In this document: positions 60,308 through 64,000 of the stretch, in pieces
How the letters are laid out: each line of letters begins with the position of its first letter
Position numbering within the stretch: the first letter of the stretch is position 1
DNA from: Streptomyces chumphonensis
GTDB taxonomy: Bacteria; Actinomycetota; Actinomycetes; Streptomycetales; Streptomycetaceae
Direction: 5' to 3'
DNA length: 64,000 nt
Assembly (NCBI RefSeq): GCF_014779715.1
Contig: NZ_JACXYU010000004.1
Coordinates: 248,001-312,000 of the forward strand
The notes under the pieces: generated by a model
Told to the model about the DNA's origin: nothing
Databases searched by the model: none
What the model saw: the letters and a program-made list of their open reading frames with translations, nothing else
Position numbers and translations under genes: made by a program

Positions 60308-60328
60308 CGGGGAGGAACGGCCGAGGGC

Positions 60329-62539
60329 CTACTTCTCCAGCGTCGGTTCGGCGAGGACGCCGACCAGGTTGTTGTCGCAGCCGCTGGGGTCCATGTCGAT
60401 GCGGACGCGCAGCACGTCCGTGACGTCCACGCTCATCTCCTGCGGGCGGCCCAGGGTGAGGGCGCGGGTGGCGAGCTGCTTGCCCTCCGCGTCGCTGATG
60501 GTCAGCTGCAGCTGCTCGCCCGCCGTGGAGGTGTCGGTGACCCCGGCGACGAAGGTCAGCGTCCTCCACCCGCGCTGGAGGTCGTACTCGGTGACCGAAC
60601 CGCAGCTGTGCCGGGTCAGGAGCGCGTCCGCGTAGAACGTCGTGTCGAGCGTGGCCGTGGCCTGCTCGAACCCGCCGTTGTCCTGGATCGGCTGGAGGAG
60701 CGTCAACGGGATCTCGTCGCGGTCCTCGGGGACGACCGGCGGCTCCGAACTGGCGGCCGGGTCGGGGCTCTCCGCCCCGGGGTCGTCCTGCGGGCCGGTC
60801 GGGGTGGGCGTCGCGTCGGCCGGGACGTCCCCGGCGTCGTCGGTCTCCTCCGGCGCGGCCTCCTCGGGGGTGTCCTCACCCTCGGGGGCGTCCTGGCCGG
60901 TCCGGCCGTCCTGGGAGGCCGCGGCGTTCTCCTTGTCGCCGCCCAGGTACGTCGTCGCCACGAAGGTGCCCGCACCGGCGAGGAGGGCCACGGCGAGCAC
61001 GACGGAGGTCACGAGCAGGGCCCGGCGGGACTTCTTGCGCGCGGGGGCCGGGGGGTGGGCGCCGTGCCCCGTGGGGCCGGGCACCGGCGTCGGCGCCGTC
61101 GCGTAGGGGTTCGGCTGCGGCACGCCGGGCGCGCCGGGGTACCCGTACCCCGTACCCGCCGCGTACGGAGAGGCGGCCCGGGTGGGGACGTGCGCGGGTG
61201 CGTGCGGGCCCGCCGCGGAGCCGAGGACGAACGTCGGGTGGTCGGGCCCGGGGTCCGGTGCCGGGGGCGGCGACGGCTGCTCCGCCGGCGCGGGGATCGC
61301 CGGGGGTGCCGCCGCGTCCTGTGGCCCCGCGTCCTGTGGCCCCGCGTCCCGCGGTCCGGCGTCCTGCGGTCCCGCGTCCCGCGGTCCGTCCTGCGGTCCG
61401 GCGTCCTGCGGAGCCGCGTCCGGGGGTGCCGGGGCGTGGGACGGGGTCGGGGGAGCCGTGGGCCGGGCCGGGGCCGGGGCGGCGCTCGGCAGTGGCGGTG
61501 CGTCAGGCCGAGCGGGTGCCGCCTGACCGGCGCTGGCCGCGCCTCCCGCGCCCGCCGCCCGCGAGGTGGACGACGTCGTGGTGAAGACCGCCCGCCGCAG
61601 CCGCTTGACCCAGGCGGACAGGGAGTCGGGCCGCGTCGCCGGATCGGCCGCGAAGATCGCCAGCACCTCCTCGCGGCTCTCCTCGTCCAGCACCGCGAGG
61701 GAGGGCAGCGCGCGGAACTGGCCGCGGACCTGCTCGGGGGTGCTCGCCGGGGACTCGCCCGCCAGCAGGAAGTAGGCGATGGCCCCGAAGGCGTACCGGT
61801 CGGTGGCGGGCGTCCGACGGCCCTCGAACACCTCGGGGGCCGCGAAGCCCGGGGTGAACCAGACCTCGGCCGTCTGGTGCTCGGCGGTCAGTTTGCTCAG
61901 CCCGAAGTCGACGAGGGTGGCCTGGCCGTGGGCGTCGATCATGACGTTGCCGGGGGAGAGGTCGCCGTGCACGACGACGCGGCCCGAGGGCGTGCCCTTG
62001 CCCAGGTGCAGCCAGTCGAGCACCTCGGCCAGCTGCTCCAGGTAGCGCAGGGCCTCGCGGCGCTCGGTGACCGTCTCCAGGCCGTGCTCGGCCCGCCAGT
62101 CGCGCAGGTCCAGCCCCTCGACGTGGTTCATCACGAGGCACAGGGCGCGGCCGGGCGGGTTCCCGGCCTCCCCGGACCGGTGCGGTGGCAGCCCCTCGAA
62201 GTGCTCGCGGATGCCGACGACCCCGAGCCGGTGGACGAAGCGCAGCAGCTCCGCCTGCTCGCTCCAGCGCGTGCTGATCTTCGTGAACTCCTGCGGCCGC
62301 ATCGTCTCCTGGGTGTCCAGCACCTTGACCACGACGGGCTCCGCCGCGCCGCCGAGCTGGATCTCCGCCAGGTACAGCACGGCCTCGCCGCCCCGACCGA
62401 TGGAGCGCAGCAGTCGGTAGCGGTCCGGCGCGGACTCAGGACCGATGTAGAGACTGGTGTCCAACTCTCCCCCGTTGCTGATCTCAGGGCGAAGTCTCTC
62501 CAACTCCCCCTGGCCGTAAGCCCTGTCGGCGCGGGTCAC
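60329..62539 (-). CDS. Membrane Ser/Thr protein kinase with extracellular C-terminal domain
   Basis: GTG 62539 gives 736 residues; longer in-frame starts overlap the facing STAS gene. The kinase domain (about residues 40-310) has [13 protein letters not shown], the Lys in [17 protein letters not shown] for the catalytic Asp/Asn and [10 protein letters not shown] proline-rich linker follows with about seven copies of a [10 protein letters not shown] unit (61310-61410). One membrane helix ([18 protein letters not shown]) comes next, after a basic KKSRR stop signal. The outer 130 residues resemble an NPCBM/carbohydrate-binding fold ([18 protein letters not shown]). It would sense a surface signal and phosphorylate cytosolic targets. 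The kinase has no PASTA repeats, unlike PknB. Confidence 0.9.
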   Translation of the reverse strand: MTRADRAYGQGELERLRPEISNGGELDTSLYIGPESAPDRYRLLRSIGRGGEAVLYLAEIQLGGAAEPVVVKVLDTQETMRPQEFTKISTRWSEQAELLRFVHRLGVVGIREHFEGLPPHRSGEAGNPPGRALCLVMNHVEGLDLRDWRAEHGLETVTERREALRYLEQLAEVLDWLHLGKGTPSGRVVVHGDLSPGNVMIDAHGQATLVDFGLSKLTAEHQTAEVWFTPGFAAPEVFEGRRTPATDRYAFGAIAYFLLAGESPASTPEQVRGQFRALPSLAVLDEESREEVLAIFAADPATRPDSLSAWVKRLRRAVFTTTSSTSRAAGAGGAASAGQAAPARPDAPPLPSAAPAPARPTAPPTPSHAPAPPDAAPQDAGPQDGPRDAGPQDAGPRDAGPQDAGPQDAAAPPAIPAPAEQPSPPPAPDPGPDHPTFVLGSAAGPHAPAHVPTRAASPYAAGTGYGYPGAPGVPQPNPYATAPTPVPGPTGHGAHPPAPARKKSRRALLVTSVVLAVALLAGAGTFVATTYLGGDKENAAASQDGRTGQDAPEGEDTPEEAAPEETDDAGDVPADATPTPTGPQDDPGAESPDPAASSEPPVVPEDRDEIPLTLLQPIQDNGGFEQATATLDTTFYADALLTRHSCGSVTEYDLQRGWRTLTFVAGVTDTSTAGEQLQLTISDAEGKQLATRALTLGRPQEMSVDVTDVLRVRIDMDPSGCDNNLVGVLAEPTLEK

Positions 62540-62639
62540 TGTAGTGGAACGCCCGGACCCGGCGGGGGCGGGTCCGGGGGCGGCGCTCGGGGAGACCCCC
62601 GTCTTCCGCTGCGGGGACCGACCGGGGATCATGGGAGTC

Positions 62640-63008
62640 ATGACTACCGCGCACGAGAACTCGGCGGCCGGCGGGCCGAACCCCGCGAAGGTCGTCGCGG
62701 ACGGACAGATGCGGGACGGCGTCCTCGTCGTGGCCGTGACCGGTGAGGTGGACCTGGACGCGGCCCAGGAGCTCAGCCGTGCGCTGGAGGGCGGGCTGGA
62801 GGGCCCGGCGTCCTGTGTGGTCGCCGACTTCAGCCGGGTGACGTTCTGCGACTCCACCGGGCTCAACGTGCTGCTCCGGGCCCACCACGGCGGAGACCTG
62901 CGGATCGCGGGCCCGCCGCCCTCCGTCACCCGGCTGCTGGAGCTGACCGGCGCGGACGCCGTCCTGCGCGTCTACCCGGACGTGGCGACGGCGGTGGCCG
63001 GGGGCTGA
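62640..63008 (+). CDS. STAS-domain anti-sigma factor antagonist
   Basis: ATG 62640 gives 122 residues; an in-frame ATG at 62631 would add three. It is a SpoIIAA/RsbV-type STAS domain with VAVTGEVDLDAAQELSRAL and the phosphorylation site Ser72 in FCDSTGLNVLL. It would relieve an anti-sigma factor, possibly one acting on the sigma factor encoded next to it. The gene faces that sigma gene and shares a terminator with it. Confidence 0.9.
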   Translation: MTTAHENSAAGGPNPAKVVADGQMRDGVLVVAVTGEVDLDAAQELSRALEGGLEGPASCVVADFSRVTFCDSTGLNVLLRAHHGGDLRIAGPPPSVTRLLELTGADAVLRVYPDVATAVAGG

Positions 63009-63028
63009 CACGAGCCCCGGCCACCGCC
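62990..63028. terminator. Terminator between the STAS and sigma factor genes
   Basis: GGCGGTGGCCGGGGGCT pairs with AGCCCCGGCCACCGCC (16 bp, one bulged G). The STAS stop codon lies directly after the left arm. Confidence 0.85.
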
Positions 63029-63079
63029 GCGGGTGGTCATCGCGCCGGCCACCTGCGGGCGGCCGTTCCGCGCGGTGGG

Positions 63080-63985
63080 TCAGCGTTCCGTCAGCAGCCC
63101 CTTGCGCAGCTTGCCGAGGGTGCGGGACAGCAGGCGGGAGATGTGCATCTGGGACAGGCCCAGCTCGGCACCGATCTGCGCCTGCGTCATCTCGTCCCCG
63201 AAGCGCATCTGCAGGATGCGGCGCTCGCGGTCGTCCAGCTCGGCCATCAGGGGCCGCAGGGACTCGAAGTTCTCGACGCCCTCCAGGGCCGGGTCGATCT
63301 CGCCGATCCGGTCGGCGACGCTCGGGCCGCCGCCGGTCTCACCGGTCTCGTCGCCGCCGGCGTCCAGCGAACCGGCCGTGTAGCCGTTGCTCGCGACGAC
63401 GCCCTCGATGACCTCGTCCTCGCTCAGGTCGAGGTGCCGCGCCAGCTCGGCGGTCGTGGGGGCGCGGCCGAGGCGCTGCGCGAGCTGGTCGCCGGCCTTG
63501 GCGAGGTCGATGCGCAGTTCCTGGAGCCGCCGGGGGACGCGCACCGACCAGCTCGTGTCGCGGAAGAAGCGCTTGATCTCGCCCATGATGTAGGGCACGG
63601 CGAAGGTGGTGAACTCCACCTCGCGCCCCGGGTCGAACCGGTCGATGGCCTTGATCAGCCCGATCGTGCCGACCTGGATCATGTCCTCCGTCTCGGCCGC
63701 GCGGTTGCGGAACCGGCGGGCGGCGTACCGCACGAGGGACAGGTTGATCTCGATCAGCGTGTTCCTGGCGTACTGGTACTCGGGGGTGCCCTCTTCCAGC
63801 GTCTGGAGCCGGTCGATGAAGAGCCGGGTGAGGTCCCGGGCGTCCATGGGGGCGACGGCCTGCGCCTCGCTGACGCGCGGCAGACCCGCCTCCGCCGCCA
63901 CACTCCCGTCCTGCGCGGCCGGCGCCGCGCCGGTGCCCTCCTGGACCGCGTGCGTCGACGGTGCGGCCGTTGCCATGGTGCTCAC
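63080..63985 (-). CDS. SigB/SigF/SigG-family RNA polymerase sigma factor
   Basis: GTG 63985 gives 301 residues. Region 2 reads NLSLVRYAARRFRNRAAETE and IQVGTIGLIKAIDRFDPGR. Region 3 has RVPRRLQELRIDLAKAG. Region 4 has MAELDDRERRILQMRFGDEM and TQAQIGAELGLSQMHISRLL. The N-terminal 45 residues are Ala-rich and not conserved. This is the stress/sporulation group controlled by partner switching. A STAS antagonist gene faces it, but no anti-sigma gene is seen before the window ends. Only 15 bases of its upstream region are in the window. Confidence 0.93.
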   Translation of the reverse strand: MSTMATAAPSTHAVQEGTGAAPAAQDGSVAAEAGLPRVSEAQAVAPMDARDLTRLFIDRLQTLEEGTPEYQYARNTLIEINLSLVRYAARRFRNRAAETEDMIQVGTIGLIKAIDRFDPGREVEFTTFAVPYIMGEIKRFFRDTSWSVRVPRRLQELRIDLAKAGDQLAQRLGRAPTTAELARHLDLSEDEVIEGVVASNGYTAGSLDAGGDETGETGGGPSVADRIGEIDPALEGVENFESLRPLMAELDDRERRILQMRFGDEMTQAQIGAELGLSQMHISRLLSRTLGKLRKGLLTER

Positions 63986-64000
63986 GAAAGCCCTCCCTGG

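Overview
The window is high-GC actinobacterial DNA, almost certainly Streptomyces. The evidence is a complete bldG locus, a TTG-started topA with a lysine/alanine-rich tail, a membrane-domain/thymidylate kinase fusion, an A-factor (AfsA)-type signalling locus, TTA leucine codons confined to accessory genes, and dense GC-biased codon use.

Layout. 1-1165: the end of an integrative element. A tyrosine integrase on the minus strand runs off the left edge, and it abuts a 3' fragment of tadA. 1160-4220: the rest of a Tad/Flp pilus locus (tadB, tadC, a DUF4244 pilin-like peptide, TadE-like proteins). 4221-24633: conserved core genes, namely a DEAD/DEAH helicase with a DUF1998-type Cys cluster, bldG and its anti-sigma-like partner, the proton-pumping pyrophosphatase hppA, a lipoprotein, a methyltransferase, small TM2/DUF2752 membrane proteins, topA, tmk, holB, a secreted TAP-type peptidase and tRNA-Thr(CGU).

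24937-44475 is the most interesting part: a compact biosynthetic locus with its own signalling circuit. A carboxylic acid reductase (A-T-R) diverges from a DAHP synthase, PhzD, PhzE, carrier protein and phosphopantetheinyl transferase operon. A regulatory block follows with two TetR proteins of the gamma-butyrolactone receptor type, an AfsA-like synthase, an SDR and a transposase-like protein that has lost its catalytic Asp pair. Then come transketolase, EPSP synthase, chorismate synthase and a broken shikimate kinase. Together these enzymes would push carbon through chorismate to 2-amino-2-deoxyisochorismate and dihydro-hydroxyanthranilate, and a carboxylate reductase is available to make an aldehyde. 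No PhzF/A/B/G is present, so this is not a phenazine cluster. Three near-identical AT-rich operators lie upstream of the receptor/AfsA pair, the SDR and the second TetR/transposase-like block. TTA codons occur in the AfsA-like, SDR and transketolase genes.

44571-49743: an NmrA-like oxidoreductase and two paralogous DHA2-type exporters around an XRE/MmyB-type regulator with a clear operator palindrome. 49897-49970: initiator tRNA. 50132-55755: a second compact operon (serine O-acetyltransferase, cysteine-synthase homologue, two ATP-grasp ligases, MFS exporter), translationally coupled from the PLP gene onward, that looks like an NRPS-independent amino-acid/dipeptide pathway. 55830-63985: a VOC protein, an orphan acyl carrier protein, a small secreted Cys-containing peptide, a 42-residue LPFR-type peptide, a copper P-type ATPase with a CsoR-type operator, a membrane Ser/Thr kinase, a STAS anti-sigma antagonist and a SigB/F/G-family sigma factor.
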